NCBI RefSeq assembly: GCF_007990935.1 | Contig: NZ_BJXJ01000027.1 | Span: forward strand, 1-56,124 | Direction: 5' to 3' | Length of the DNA: 56,124 bases | From: Vibrio sagamiensis NBRC 104589 | GTDB taxonomy: Bacteria > Pseudomonadota > Gammaproteobacteria > Enterobacterales > Vibrionaceae | Part shown: piece by piece, positions 44,908 to 54,719 of the stretch | How positions within the stretch are numbered: position 1 is the first letter of the stretch | Layout: every line of letters starts with the position of its first letter | Made by a program: the position numbers and the translations under genes | The notes under the pieces: generated by a model | What the model saw: the letters and a program-made list of their open reading frames with translations, nothing else | Told to the model about the DNA's origin: nothing | Database searches by the model: none

Positions 44908-47900
44908 TTACTGTGGATTAAGACCCAGTTTCTGCAGTACGAGCATGAAGTTTTCACGGCGCTCTTCTACGTTATGCACATCACCTGTAGAGCAGGTTAA
45001 ATCAGGGCAACCACGGTTTACGATGCCAGAGACATCATCAATAAACTGCGATCCCGTCATGCCACTATCTACATATTTTTTCAGTTCAGCATGGTAATTC
45101 CAATCACTGTATGGACCATCTATATTGTTATATGCTTGTACAGACGTGACCCAATAGAACAAACCAGCGATCCATTTAATTTCTTTGTTTTCTTCAGAGC
45201 TACAGATCAGCCCAGGATTTGAACAAAAATCAAGATCAGCATAAAGTGGGTTTACTGGTGGAGCTTCAACCATTACACCATCAATTGTTTTACCAATAGT
45301 ATCTGGATCAACATGCGAGCGTCCCAAATAATGGTTAAGTGTGCCGAAGTTTTGGCGTCCCGTCGTTTGAATGACACCACGTCCCCACCAACCACAACCT
45401 TCAACACTTTCTTGACTGCTGCCGTCCCAAATAAAGGTTCCCGCTTTTTGCCCAACATACACTCTACATTCATCACGTTCCCATACTTGCTTAGAAGTAT
45501 CGACATTTTCTGGCACATCATTACAGTGACCATTATTCGTCCAACGCCCGACATGGCCATTGACCAATAAACCTCTTTCTTCTAATACAGTATCTGGTGC
45601 AGCAAAGACTGGTGCAGGCGCTCCGTACCACTTGGCATGGGTTAGAGCACTCACTTCCATTTTATTATCACGAGGACAAGAGTAAGCATAATCTAGACCT
45701 GAGACTGGGTTAACGCCATAATCTGCGTATTTCTGACCCAACTGACCACAACTTGCAGACATTGGGTAATCTGTTGGCGCACCATATCTGACTTCAGACC
45801 AGTTATTTTCATCACACGCGTTGTAGCGAATCGTCTCCTGCATACTTTGCGCGAGGAATGCTGCAATCGCGACTTTGGCATACTTGATATTGGTCGCATC
45901 ATCAACGCTGCTGTCTAACAACCAGAATTTATTGCCTGCTACCCCGATATTGTGCATTGCATTCAAGCCATCGAGAAAGTCTGCCCACTTGTAAACTGTA
46001 GAAGGCTCCCATTGTGATTGTGGCGTTTCATATAAGAACGCTTCATTGTTCATCACATTTTCAACAGCGGCTAACTCTTGGTTAAGTGCCTCAATACTTG
46101 TTAACGCACCTTTCTCTAGCTCCTCTCCTACGTAATAAAGAGGTACTTTGGCATTTTGGTAACGAGCAATTTTACTGGATAACGCCTCTGAATCTTTATC
46201 AAATAACAGAGCGAAAACGTTACTGTATGCTGATTTACGAATTTTCTGTTCTGCCGTCGTTTGCCCCATAAAGTAATTTGCCGCTTGTTCAGTAGGAATG
46301 TTCGCCAGCATTGCTGGTGCTTCCACATAATCTGTAACTTGTTTTACATATTCTAATGCATTGTGCCACTGCTCACTGGTTAGCGCAGCTGTTGCACCAG
46401 ATTTAGTAAAGGCCAAAAAGTCAGCTTTCGTTGTTGCATCAAGTTGATACAGTCCAAATTTACTCAATAATTCGGCGGTATAAACAGACGCAGCATCCCA
46501 AACAGACTGACGCCCAGAATGTGTATCAAAAGCAAAATCACCAATATTTAGCGACCAACCAAACTTAGCTTGTGGAGCTAGTGTAGTCAGGATTAAGTTA
46601 TGTGCCTGAGCCCAACCTTTAACATCGTCACTAAGTGCATTCACCGCTGCACTATCAATCGAGCTACCTGTAAGAGTTAATGCATTTGTGAGCGCTTGCT
46701 TAACGGCAACCGAACCAATCGAGTTACCTTTGTCTTGAGTGACTTTATCCAACACGTCACTGCTTATAATTAGGGAAGACGTACCCGCATTTTCAGCCTG
46801 CTCGATAAGTTGCACAAATTGGTTGGTCAGTTGTTCGAGGTTTTTTAATTCAGATACTGGGCTTGTATTGAACGTCAATGTTGCGGGCGCCGCTGTTGAT
46901 GGACTAGCGACAACGAAAGTATTTGGCCAACCAGCAACCTCTAAGCGAACAGGATCCATTGGATTTCGTAGAGACAGCAATGGCGCGGTGCCCGCTTCTG
47001 TTCCATCACAATTGAGGTGGTGTGTCCATGATTGATCGCTACCGGGAATAGTTTGTGTCCAACTCGCTGCTGAGTAAGCGATGTTTTTATGTACCATAAT
47101 GTCACCAGCTTTCGCATGATCCCCACGTGTCCAATCTGGGTAAACATTAAACTCTGCACATAGGCCGTCTGGTGTTGGTGTGCTCGCTTCTTCAACACTG
47201 ATACTGATTTGTGCTGTTGAAGATAAGTTTTGTGCATCCGTTGCTACCGCTTGTAAAGTAACATTACCGACATTGGTTGCATTCCATTGACAATTAAATT
47301 GTGTTGTTACTGTCGCGTCAAACTCACAAATAGCCGCATCATTGGCTTTTACAATGACTTGAGATAGATCATCATTTAAGTCAGAAGCTTGAACATTAAT
47401 TTCTACCGCTTGATCTTTAATAACACTTGAACCGTTACTCGGTGTTGTAAATCTGACTTCTGGAGCAACTGGCTCCCCCGCCTCTTGAGCGGTTACATTT
47501 ATTGCAACGGTTTGCTCTTGAACTAAACCAGAAACATCCTCAACGACGACCTTAATGGAATGAGCCCCTTCACCAACTGCACTCCAACTTGCTTGATAAG
47601 GCGATTGCGTAAGACTCGCAATTTGCGTACCGTCAACGAAAAACGTTGCCGATTTTACGCTCGTATTTGTTGCCTGAACATCGGCTAAAATAATGACCGT
47701 TTGTCCTTCAATAAATTCAGCGCCATTCGCAGGTGACGTTAATTGAAAAGACAATTCGGGATCACCACCAGTTCCACCTTCATCACTGGTTTCTAGTCGC
47801 ATAGTGCTTTGTAAGAGATTTAGATCTAACACACCACTGACACCTAGAGTGAGTTGAATACTTTGTCCTACTGGTAACTGTGATTTGACCCAACTACCAT

Positions 47901-48222
47901 TGTCAAAAGAAAGGTTTAATGTATTACGATGGGTTTGCCCTTGAGCAACACTAGAAAATTTTATGCTAGGGTAACTGATGCCTACAGCCGACCATGAAGG
48001 AGATGACAACGCTAAGTTTGAATCAAATACAATTTTTGATCCTCTTAACTCAACAGCAGTAGATCCATTATTGGTAAGGGTAACTGAGTAGTTATTCCAC
48101 CATTGTCCCTCCGCACCTACTACTGCTGTATCAGTCACTATTGTAGAATATGCAGGAGATAGCCCCATCCCGATCGCAAGAGCTAGTGCACCTGGTACAA
48201 AAGCAAGTTTATTCTTTAGCAT
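44908..48222 (-). CDS. Secreted multidomain GH19-type chitinase
   Basis: 1104 aa. Signal peptide to about 26; a beta-sandwich, CBM2-like module (about 30-145); two Ig-like repeats (about 155-245 and 253-345, each with SPANGAEF or TPSNGSSV); a CBM5/12-type chitin-binding module (about 352-405, YPDWTRGDHAKAGDIMVHK ... W); an uncharacterised helical region (about 430-770); and a C-terminal GH19-like catalytic domain (about 780-1095) with FLAQSMQETIRYN, which contains the putative acid Glu, and CGWWGRGVIQTTGRQNFG. It should cut chitin outside the cell. AAGG lies 5 nt before ATG. The domain count and 340-residue middle region are larger than in ordinary GH19 enzymes. Confidence 0.88.
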   Translation of the reverse strand: MLKNKLAFVPGALALAIGMGLSPAYSTIVTDTAVVGAEGQWWNNYSVTLTNNGSTAVELRGSKIVFDSNLALSSPSWSAVGISYPSIKFSSVAQGQTHRNTLNLSFDNGSWVKSQLPVGQSIQLTLGVSGVLDLNLLQSTMRLETSDEGGTGGDPELSFQLTSPANGAEFIEGQTVIILADVQATNTSVKSATFFVDGTQIASLTQSPYQASWSAVGEGAHSIKVVVEDVSGLVQEQTVAINVTAQEAGEPVAPEVRFTTPSNGSSVIKDQAVEINVQASDLNDDLSQVIVKANDAAICEFDATVTTQFNCQWNATNVGNVTLQAVATDAQNLSSTAQISISVEEASTPTPDGLCAEFNVYPDWTRGDHAKAGDIMVHKNIAYSAASWTQTIPGSDQSWTHHLNCDGTEAGTAPLLSLRNPMDPVRLEVAGWPNTFVVASPSTAAPATLTFNTSPVSELKNLEQLTNQFVQLIEQAENAGTSSLIISSDVLDKVTQDKGNSIGSVAVKQALTNALTLTGSSIDSAAVNALSDDVKGWAQAHNLILTTLAPQAKFGWSLNIGDFAFDTHSGRQSVWDAASVYTAELLSKFGLYQLDATTKADFLAFTKSGATAALTSEQWHNALEYVKQVTDYVEAPAMLANIPTEQAANYFMGQTTAEQKIRKSAYSNVFALLFDKDSEALSSKIARYQNAKVPLYYVGEELEKGALTSIEALNQELAAVENVMNNEAFLYETPQSQWEPSTVYKWADFLDGLNAMHNIGVAGNKFWLLDSSVDDATNIKYAKVAIAAFLAQSMQETIRYNACDENNWSEVRYGAPTDYPMSASCGQLGQKYADYGVNPVSGLDYAYSCPRDNKMEVSALTHAKWYGAPAPVFAAPDTVLEERGLLVNGHVGRWTNNGHCNDVPENVDTSKQVWERDECRVYVGQKAGTFIWDGSSQESVEGCGWWGRGVIQTTGRQNFGTLNHYLGRSHVDPDTIGKTIDGVMVEAPPVNPLYADLDFCSNPGLICSSEENKEIKWIAGLFYWVTSVQAYNNIDGPYSDWNYHAELKKYVDSGMTGSQFIDDVSGIVNRGCPDLTCSTGDVHNVEERRENFMLVLQKLGLNPQ

Positions 48223-48869
48223 TTTAGCCTTCCATAATTATATAAGATTGATATAGCCAATTGACTTCATGGCGTCTCATAAAGAACATGCCATATTGGA
48301 GTCTGGGATGGCGCTATATTTATCCTTTTATTTTTTAATGACAATATATGGGTGTAACTAAATGTAATGGTGATAAAAGTGGAAACAACCTCTCAAATAA
48401 ATGTGATTTTTCTATAATTCCTCAAAAAAACCAGAAGTATCAATAAATTTAATAAAAGTTGAGACTTTTAACTCACTTATCAACTTTAAAAGATCTCATG
48501 AATATCTAATATTTCTGGACAAAAAAGCATTAACCTGATTAGTAGCCATATAATAAAGGCAATTAAACAGGGAGGTGTTAGATAGCAGAAACATTCCTTA
48601 CATATTTTTACAATACGGCATTATCCTTGAGTTTAATAGAAAATATATGCAATTGATATTTAAGGTAATAATATTCTCTTTAAACGCTAACTTGGAACAT
48701 TAAGTTACTCCAAAACTCCTTCAGCAACTGATCATTACCGTGAATACAGAGTATAAATTTTGCAACAAACTGTTGTTTACTTTTTTTATGTATATCCTTT
48801 AGTTAAATTATTAACAATACCTTTTCGATTCAATCAGTTACTCAATTATCAATTATGGAGAATTAAGAT
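48223..48869. other. Divergent chitinase/azurin promoter region
   Basis: 647 bp, AT-rich, between divergent genes. No gene, no clear hairpin and no convincing CRP or chitin-regulator site recognised by eye. Confidence 0.45.
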
Positions 48870-49322
48870 ATGCCTTTACGCACTATTTTAGCGATTACTT
48901 TTTGGGGAGTAAGCCTTAACGTACAAGCAAATGCGGATTGCGAAATTTCGATTGATGCTAATGATATTATGCAGTTTTCATCAAAGATTTTAAGCGTTCC
49001 AGTAAGTTGTAAAGAAGTGAAGTTAACGCTTAACCATACAGGTAAAATGCCAGCCCAATCGATGGGTCACAATATCGTTATTACCGATAGCGAAAATGTT
49101 CAAGCAGTTGGTACTGATGGTATGTCGGCTGGCTTTGAAAATAATTACCTTAAACCAGCTGATGATAGAGTCTATGCTTCTACTAAAGTTATTGGAGGTG
49201 GCGAAAGTACATCTGTTATTTTCAATACAGAAAAGATGTCGCCAGTCGGTGATTATACTTTCTTTTGCTCTTTTCCTGGGCATTGGGCAATTATGCAGGG
49301 TAAATTTGAGTTAACAAGTTAG
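48870..49322 (+). CDS. azu: Azurin
   Basis: 150 aa. Signal peptide to about residue 22 (VQANADCEISI). A type I blue copper protein with all ligands visible: Gly and His in SMGHNIVI, Cys, His and Met in FFCSFPGHWAIMQGKFEL. The conserved disulfide pair is DCEI and VSCKE. It is a periplasmic one-electron carrier, usually between cytochromes and a terminal reductase or oxidase. Neighbours give no nitrite reductase; the cluster's own aa3 oxidase 36 kb away or a peroxidase elsewhere could be partners. GGAG precedes ATG by 9 nt. Confidence 0.96.
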   Translation: MPLRTILAITFWGVSLNVQANADCEISIDANDIMQFSSKILSVPVSCKEVKLTLNHTGKMPAQSMGHNIVITDSENVQAVGTDGMSAGFENNYLKPADDRVYASTKVIGGGESTSVIFNTEKMSPVGDYTFFCSFPGHWAIMQGKFELTS

Positions 49323-49693
49323 GTAATGCATCAATAATTAGTTTGAAAAAACTCAATTATGGGGGGGCGGGGTACTTCCCCCATATGTAGATAAGCAAGC
49401 GAAGAGTTTAACCAGTATCTACTTAATTTACAGCCGCAAAAGTAAAAACCTGAACATGAAAATAACCTTGCACCTTATTAAGTGTTATGCCTTAAACTAA
49501 CCCCTATTCTTTTAGAATTTCTACCTTTCAACAACCAATTTACAACGTGTGGTTGAGCGTAGTTTTGCTATCAGTACTACAGAGCATATCTGTCTTCGTT
49601 TTGAAGCTACTGATAGCAGCCTACATCATAGTAATACAACGATTCAAGGTTATATAATAAACGTAACTTAGCCACTATAGAAAATGTTAACCT
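49323..49693. other. Intergenic region with a G-rich hairpin after azurin
   Basis: TATGGGGG (49358-49365) pairs with CCCCCATA (49378-49385); the loop is GGCGGGGTACTT. It follows the azurin gene by 36 bp and may end its transcript, but no T run follows. The G7 and G4 tracts also make a G-quadruplex conceivable. No gene in the remainder. Confidence 0.5.
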
Positions 49694-50542
49694 TCAATGA
49701 TTCTGGACTAGAGGAAAGCGCTGTTCATATAATTCCATAAAATCTTTCCGAATTAACTCTTCTAGATGATTAGCTTTATCTGTAGGGCAAAAAATCATAA
49801 TATGAACAACCTGCTCTCCGTTTATGTTGCTGGAGATATGCACATGTGGTTCCGCTCCTGGCAAGTCAACACCTGCATGCTTTTCAATCATGGTATTATA
49901 ACGGTGAGCAACATCACTAAAGTAACTACAATGCCCTTCTATCTTTTCCAGTAAATTAGGCAAGATAGGGTATAGGTTGACAAAATCTTTAACAACAATA
50001 GAAAAATTATGATAAACATAACGTTTCATGAAATTTAGATTTTTTACGGGGTAAGTAAAAAACATACTGTTAGGTAAGGTGGCTGTTTTGCCTGTATAAT
50101 TATACTGTCCATGATGGAGGTCAATTTCTTGTATTACCGTCGCCATCATATTATGTTCAATAACCTCTCCACATAATTTACCGACTTCTATCCAATCACC
50201 TACACGAAAAGAGCGTGAGCTTGCTCTCTGAATAGAACCAGTAAAACACAGTATAATCTCTTTCGAAGCTACAACGATCGCAACAGCAATCGCTGTTACG
50301 CTCAAGGCAAACTCGCTAATTTCAGATTGCCAAAGAACAAAAAGAATGATGAGAGTGAAGACAAAGCTGCCGTTTTTAGTTCTCGACATCCAATTACGCT
50401 GACTTTCAGTAATAAAAGCATCCTCACCACGGATTTGGGATAAGATGATTCGACGAACAAGAGATATGACAAGCAAAATAAGTGCTGTCAGAATGACTTT
50501 GTGAGTGAATAAAAAATTCACGATTAACTGTAGTTTCTCCAT
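49694..50542 (-). CDS. MscS-family mechanosensitive channel (small)
   Basis: 282 aa. Three N-terminal membrane segments (about 12-32, 58-78, 80-103), the last being the pore helix SVTAIAVAIVVASKEIILCF that leads into GSIQRASSRSFRVGDWIEVG, the signature of the MscS beta domain. The C-terminal part (about 150-275) fits the cytoplasmic alpha/beta domain. It should open under membrane tension or carry ions. AGGAAG lies about 8 nt before ATG. The length is near E. coli MscS (286 aa). Confidence 0.92.
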   Translation of the reverse strand: MEKLQLIVNFLFTHKVILTALILLVISLVRRIILSQIRGEDAFITESQRNWMSRTKNGSFVFTLIILFVLWQSEISEFALSVTAIAVAIVVASKEIILCFTGSIQRASSRSFRVGDWIEVGKLCGEVIEHNMMATVIQEIDLHHGQYNYTGKTATLPNSMFFTYPVKNLNFMKRYVYHNFSIVVKDFVNLYPILPNLLEKIEGHCSYFSDVAHRYNTMIEKHAGVDLPGAEPHVHISSNINGEQVVHIMIFCPTDKANHLEELIRKDFMELYEQRFPLVQNH

Positions 50543-50691
50543 ATCTTAGCTTCCTACTTGCTTCAGATTGGTCGGCATTTGTTACTTGAGGTATTGCTTA
50601 ACTCAATATTCTATGATTGCCTGTACTCGAAATAGAAATTTCGTAGAGATGAGAGTACTAAGGGAGCGACACCACTCCCTTTTATATTGCC

Positions 50692-50892
50692 TTAATGTAT
50701 TGGTATAGCGTTTTTTTGATTAAACTGACCGAAATGTTGTTCTAGCACTTCTGGCGTCAATTTGCCTTCTGCTTCTAACTTCTTCAGTATTGAAACAATT
50801 TCCTTTTGCTCTTCCAAAGAAGGGAGTTTTACTTCTGTCTCTTGACTCGCTTCTTGAACAATCATCTCAAGTTCAGTTTCAAAATCTTTCAT
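50692..50892 (-). CDS. Small acidic protein of unknown function
   Basis: 66 aa, strongly acidic and helical (MKDFETELEMIVQEASQETEV, LPSLEEQKEIVSILKKLEAEGKL), ending TPEVLEQHFGQFNQKNAIPIH. CAGGTAAG lies about 6-9 nt before ATG, which supports translation. No family recognised. It lies 149 bp from the MscS-like gene. A hairpin AAGGGAG/CTCCCTT (50660-50666, 50675-50681) follows its stop, but its T tract is on the plus side. Confidence 0.55.
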   Translation of the reverse strand: MKDFETELEMIVQEASQETEVKLPSLEEQKEIVSILKKLEAEGKLTPEVLEQHFGQFNQKNAIPIH

Positions 50893-51309
50893 TATACTTA
50901 CCTGCTGATTATGACCATACTGTTTTTAACAATGTCGTGCTTACCCAAATAGTTTCGTGGTGCTGTGCTCAGCTATACGAGTTTGTGTTGTTTGGAATCG
51001 AATTAGTGATACAGCTCCTAGTTACGCATATTAAGGGAAATTGAATATAATTCTATCCAACTCTCTTACTTGAAGCTATGCCGCATTACATCGAAATAAA
51101 TGATATTTGTTAATATCATTCACTCAAATGACAATAGATATTTGCATTACAATAGCTTAGACAGTATAAATTCAACGCCCCCTAAGAAGCACTAAACATT
51201 TAAGTGCAAAAATTGACAATAATTTTCATTCAGTAAAGGGAACTTTTACCTTTATGAAAGTGACCAACGTTCAATGATAAAAATCGATGGATAACGCAGA
51301 GAGTATACA
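50893..51309. other. Upstream region of the moxR operon
   Basis: About 415 bp of AT-rich DNA that should contain the promoter for the five-gene Bat operon. TTGACA at 51213-51218 is a perfect -35 hexamer but no good -10 follows at 16-18 bp. Confidence 0.4.
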
Positions 51310-52266
51310 ATGCATAAAACCAACTTTAACACTCTTCAACACTATCTAGAGTCCCAAATACTAGGGCAACCTAATTTAGTCAAACAATTACTCATTGCAC
51401 TGCTTGCTGATGGGCATATCTTAGTTGAAGGCCCTCCTGGACTTGCTAAAACGAGAGCTGTCAAATCGCTATCCGATTGTGTTGAAGGTGACTTTCACCG
51501 TATTCAATTTACGCCCGATCTCCTTCCAGCAGACTTAACAGGGACTGATATTTTCCGTCCTGAAACGGGTGAATTCACCTTTCAATCTGGACCGATCTTT
51601 AATTCATTGATCCTTGCTGACGAAATCAACCGTGCACCAGCAAAAGTACAAGCTGCCATGTTAGAAGCCATGGCCGAAAAACAAGTCACAGCAGGCCGCA
51701 ATACGTATGCGCTACCTGAGCTATTTTTAGTCATGGCAACACAAAACCCTATTGAGCAAGAAGGGACCTATCCATTGCCAGAAGCTCAGCTCGATCGCTT
51801 CTTACTGCATTTAGATGTGGATTACCCAGATGCTGAACATGAGTTGGCCATTCTGCGCATTAACCGTGGTGAAGCAAAAGGTGACACTGCGATTGAACGT
51901 CCAACTCTCACTCAACAAGATATTTTTACAGCGCGTAAAGAAGTCCTCAATATTCATATGGCAGACACCATTGAGCAGTATATCGTGCGTCTTGTAATGG
52001 CGACTCGTCAGCCTAGTGACTATGACTCAGATCTTGAAAATTGGCTATCAATGGGTGTCAGTCCACGTGCAACAATAGCACTCGATCGTTGTGCTCGTGC
52101 TCATGCATGGTTAAGTGGTCGCGACTTTGTTTCTCCTGAAGATGTTCAAGCGATGGCTTACCCCGTTCTTCGCCATCGCTTGCTGTTAAGCTACCACGCT
52201 CAAGCTGAGGGAGTGACAGCGAACCAAATTATCAGCAAGCTCCTAAACCTTGTAGGCAGCGCTTAA
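51310..52266 (+). CDS. MoxR-family AAA+ ATPase
   Basis: 318 aa. Walker A GPPGLAKT (about residues 41-48), Walker B LILADEIN (about 100-107), sensor 1 LVMATQNPIEQEGTYPLPEA and the arginine finger region LDRFLLHLDVDYP are all present. The C-terminal lid is at about 215-315. MoxR proteins act as chaperones for VWA-domain partners; here it is followed at 12 bp by DUF58 and then VWA proteins, the classic arrangement. AGAGAG precedes ATG. Confidence 0.96.
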   Translation: MHKTNFNTLQHYLESQILGQPNLVKQLLIALLADGHILVEGPPGLAKTRAVKSLSDCVEGDFHRIQFTPDLLPADLTGTDIFRPETGEFTFQSGPIFNSLILADEINRAPAKVQAAMLEAMAEKQVTAGRNTYALPELFLVMATQNPIEQEGTYPLPEAQLDRFLLHLDVDYPDAEHELAILRINRGEAKGDTAIERPTLTQQDIFTARKEVLNIHMADTIEQYIVRLVMATRQPSDYDSDLENWLSMGVSPRATIALDRCARAHAWLSGRDFVSPEDVQAMAYPVLRHRLLLSYHAQAEGVTANQIISKLLNLVGSA

Positions 52267-52278
52267 AAGGTGATAAAC

Positions 52279-53205
52279 ATGTCGATATCACATGCACTAC
52301 CACCTCACACCAATGGGGTGGCCTTAACCCTAGAAGAGTTGCTTCAGTACCGGACCCAATCTGTGCGTTGGTTACCTCCTGCTCAAAGTATTTGGTCACA
52401 AATGAGCGGCAACCATACAAGTCGACAAAAAGGCCGCGGAATGGACTTCATGGAAGTCAGACAATACCAACCGGGTGACGATATCCGCAGTATTGATTGG
52501 CGGGTAACGGCAAGAACAGGCAAAGCTCATACAAAACTGTTTGCGGAAGATAAAGAACAAGCGGTCATCCTGTATATCGACTTGAGTCCAAGCTTATATT
52601 TTGGTTCTAAATATGTTCTTAAATCGGTTCAGTTAGCCCATTTCGCAAGTGTCATGATTTGGCTCACGTTAGCCAAAAAAGACCGAATTGGTGCGGTAAT
52701 TGATGATGGACAGAAATGCTTGGAATTTCGCCCATCTTCGTTACAAAAGCAGGGGCTGAGGATTTTGGATGCAATCGTAAACACACACAACCAAATGCTC
52801 ACGACTCAAGAAGCCAACCCTATTCGTCAGCAAAACTATCAGGCCGCAATTGAAACTTTGCATAATTTAACTCCCAAAGGTAGCGAAATTGTGATGCTGA
52901 GTGATTTCTCCCAAATGAAAGAGAGTGAGTTATTGCAATTGCGTCAACTTAGCCAACATAACAGCGTCAGAACCGTCCAGTTTTATGATCCATTAGAACA
53001 TGGAGAAACAGCGTTTCGGGGACAAGCAAAAGCATCAGATGGACAACGTAGCCAGTGGTTTAACTTTGGTTCTAAGACTCAACGGCGAGCCTTAGAGTCC
53101 AATTTTATGACGCACCAAAAAGAAATCAAGCAACGTTGTCACTCTATGGCGATCCCTTTTCACGGTCTATCCAGTGGTTTACCTTTGATTCAGCAGCTAA
53201 GCTAA
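52279..53205 (+). CDS. DUF58 domain protein
   Basis: 308 aa from ATG 52279, 8 nt after AAGG; an in-frame GTG at 52270 is less likely. The DUF58 signature GNHTSRQKGRGMDFMEVRQYQPGDDIRSIDWRVTARTGKAHTKLF region is visible (residues about 48-92), followed by a VWA-like fold with DLSPSL as a degenerate MIDAS. It lacks membrane helices. In MoxR operons such proteins are thought to work with the ATPase. Part of a tight five-gene unit. Confidence 0.94.
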   Translation: MSISHALPPHTNGVALTLEELLQYRTQSVRWLPPAQSIWSQMSGNHTSRQKGRGMDFMEVRQYQPGDDIRSIDWRVTARTGKAHTKLFAEDKEQAVILYIDLSPSLYFGSKYVLKSVQLAHFASVMIWLTLAKKDRIGAVIDDGQKCLEFRPSSLQKQGLRILDAIVNTHNQMLTTQEANPIRQQNYQAAIETLHNLTPKGSEIVMLSDFSQMKESELLQLRQLSQHNSVRTVQFYDPLEHGETAFRGQAKASDGQRSQWFNFGSKTQRRALESNFMTHQKEIKQRCHSMAIPFHGLSSGLPLIQQLS

Positions 53206-53242
53206 CCATCGTTTACCCTATGGAGTATTAAAGTAATAATTC

Positions 53243-53722
53243 ATGATGACAACAAATAATCCAAGCTTAGATTTAGCCCCTATTATCGTGCCAGAGTCTG
53301 TAAACTGGTTCCCTCTCGCATGGGGTTGGTGGATTATAATCAGTGGTGTTGTGTTTCTTTTCATCATCATCTCACTGTTTATAAAATCACGAGCGAAACA
53401 GCGACTGGCCAAAAAAACAGCCTTGCGTCTACTGACTAATCCAGATGTTTCACATACGCCTTCTTCTGCATTACAAGTGCTACGGCAAGTCACATTCAGT
53501 TACTTCCCCCGAGAAGAAGTTGCAGCATTAACGGGGAGCGCGTGGTATCAATTTCTGGATAGTTATAGCAAAGACTCTCGCTTCGTCGATAAACAACAAC
53601 AATGGCAAGCTGCGTTGTATCAAAACTCTCAAACAGAGCAGGATCAAGAATTAATTGATGACTGTATTTTTTGGGTTAAAAACGCACTTCCAGTAAAGAA
53701 AAAGGCAAAAATACGTGACTGA
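53243..53722 (+). CDS. DUF4381 domain membrane protein
   Basis: 159 aa. One membrane helix (about 28-50, WWIIISGVVFLFIIISLFI), preceded by LAPIIVPESVNWFPLAWG and followed by a cytoplasmic helical domain with the DUF4381 pattern (LRQVTFSYFPREEVAALTGSAWYQFLDS). Two adjacent ATGs (53243, 53246) and a weak ribosome-binding site leave the start slightly open. The 3' end overlaps the next gene by 8 bp. Confidence 0.88.
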   Translation: MMTTNNPSLDLAPIIVPESVNWFPLAWGWWIIISGVVFLFIIISLFIKSRAKQRLAKKTALRLLTNPDVSHTPSSALQVLRQVTFSYFPREEVAALTGSAWYQFLDSYSKDSRFVDKQQQWQAALYQNSQTEQDQELIDDCIFWVKNALPVKKKAKIRD

Positions 53723-54719
53723 GAACACTCTGATACCGAGTCTTGCACAATGGGCTAATATCGAGTTTATCTGGTGGTGGGCAATTTTCTTATTGCCTTT
53801 ACCGTGGCTAGTTTATTGGCTCATTCCTGCAGAAACTCAGCAAGCTGAAATCAAACTTGCTTATTTACCGAACAGACAAGATGGCCAGAAGCCAAAGCAG
53901 CTTATCGCTAAGGGCTTATCTGCCTGTATCTGGATCTTACTTGTCGTGGCTTGCTCTAGGCCTGTTTGGTTTGGTGACCCTATTGAGTTTCAGCCCAAAT
54001 ATCGAGACATGATGCTTGTTGTCGATTTGTCTGGCTCAATGCAGCAGCAAGATATGAATTTAAATGGCGAATATATCGACCGCTTAAGTGCTGTCAAAAG
54101 TGTCTTGTCTGACTTTGTCGCCAAACGACAAGGTGATCGGCTCGGACTGGTTTTATTTGGTGATCATGCCTACCTGCAAACCCCCCTTACCGCTGATCGA
54201 AAAACAGTTATACAACAAATCAACCAAACTGTTATTGGCTTAGTCGGTGAACGAACAGCAATTGGTGATGGCATTGGCTTAGGAACCAAAACTTTTGTTG
54301 ATGGTGATGCTCCCCAACGTGTCATGATTTTATTGAGTGATGGAAGTAATACCGCTGGCGTTTTAGATCCTGTGGAAGCGGCAGAAATCGCCAAGAAATA
54401 CAACGCAACAATCTACACTGTCGGTGTTGGTGCGGGTGAAATGATGGTCAAAGAGTTTTTCATGACGCGTAAGGTCAACACCGCTGCCGATCTTGATGAA
54501 AAGACCCTGACTCAAATTGCTAAAATGACGGGAGGCCAATACTTCCGAGCTCGAGATACACAAGAGCTAGAAAAGATTTATGACACTATCAATCAGCTAG
54601 AGCCCGTCTCAAGTGACACACAAACTTGGCGGCCTCAATCAGAATGGTTCCCGTACCCACTGTTTGCCGCTCTACTCCTATCCGTGTTTTTATTTATTTT
54701 GAGGAGGAAACATGGCTGA
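53715..54719 (+). CDS. batA: VWA-domain membrane protein (BatA-like)
   Basis: 334 aa starting at GTG 53715, 9 nt after AAAGG. Two N-terminal membrane segments (about 12-35 and 60-80), a periplasmic VWA domain (about 95-300) with an intact MIDAS (DLSGSMQQQDM, the Thr in LVGERTAIGDGIG and Asp in ILLSDGSNTAG), and a C-terminal helix (about 312-330) with RRKHG. Overlaps DUF4381 and batB, so the three are translationally coupled. Named by resemblance to Bacteroides aerotolerance BatA; its role in Vibrio is not settled. Confidence 0.93.
   Translation: MTENTLIPSLAQWANIEFIWWWAIFLLPLPWLVYWLIPAETQQAEIKLAYLPNRQDGQKPKQLIAKGLSACIWILLVVACSRPVWFGDPIEFQPKYRDMMLVVDLSGSMQQQDMNLNGEYIDRLSAVKSVLSDFVAKRQGDRLGLVLFGDHAYLQTPLTADRKTVIQQINQTVIGLVGERTAIGDGIGLGTKTFVDGDAPQRVMILLSDGSNTAGVLDPVEAAEIAKKYNATIYTVGVGAGEMMVKEFFMTRKVNTAADLDEKTLTQIAKMTGGQYFRARDTQELEKIYDTINQLEPVSSDTQTWRPQSEWFPYPLFAALLLSVFLFILRRKHG

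Noticed and set aside
49358..49385. Hairpin after azurin as a standard intrinsic terminator
   Set aside because: No T run after the stem on either strand, so it was only noted within the intergenic entry.
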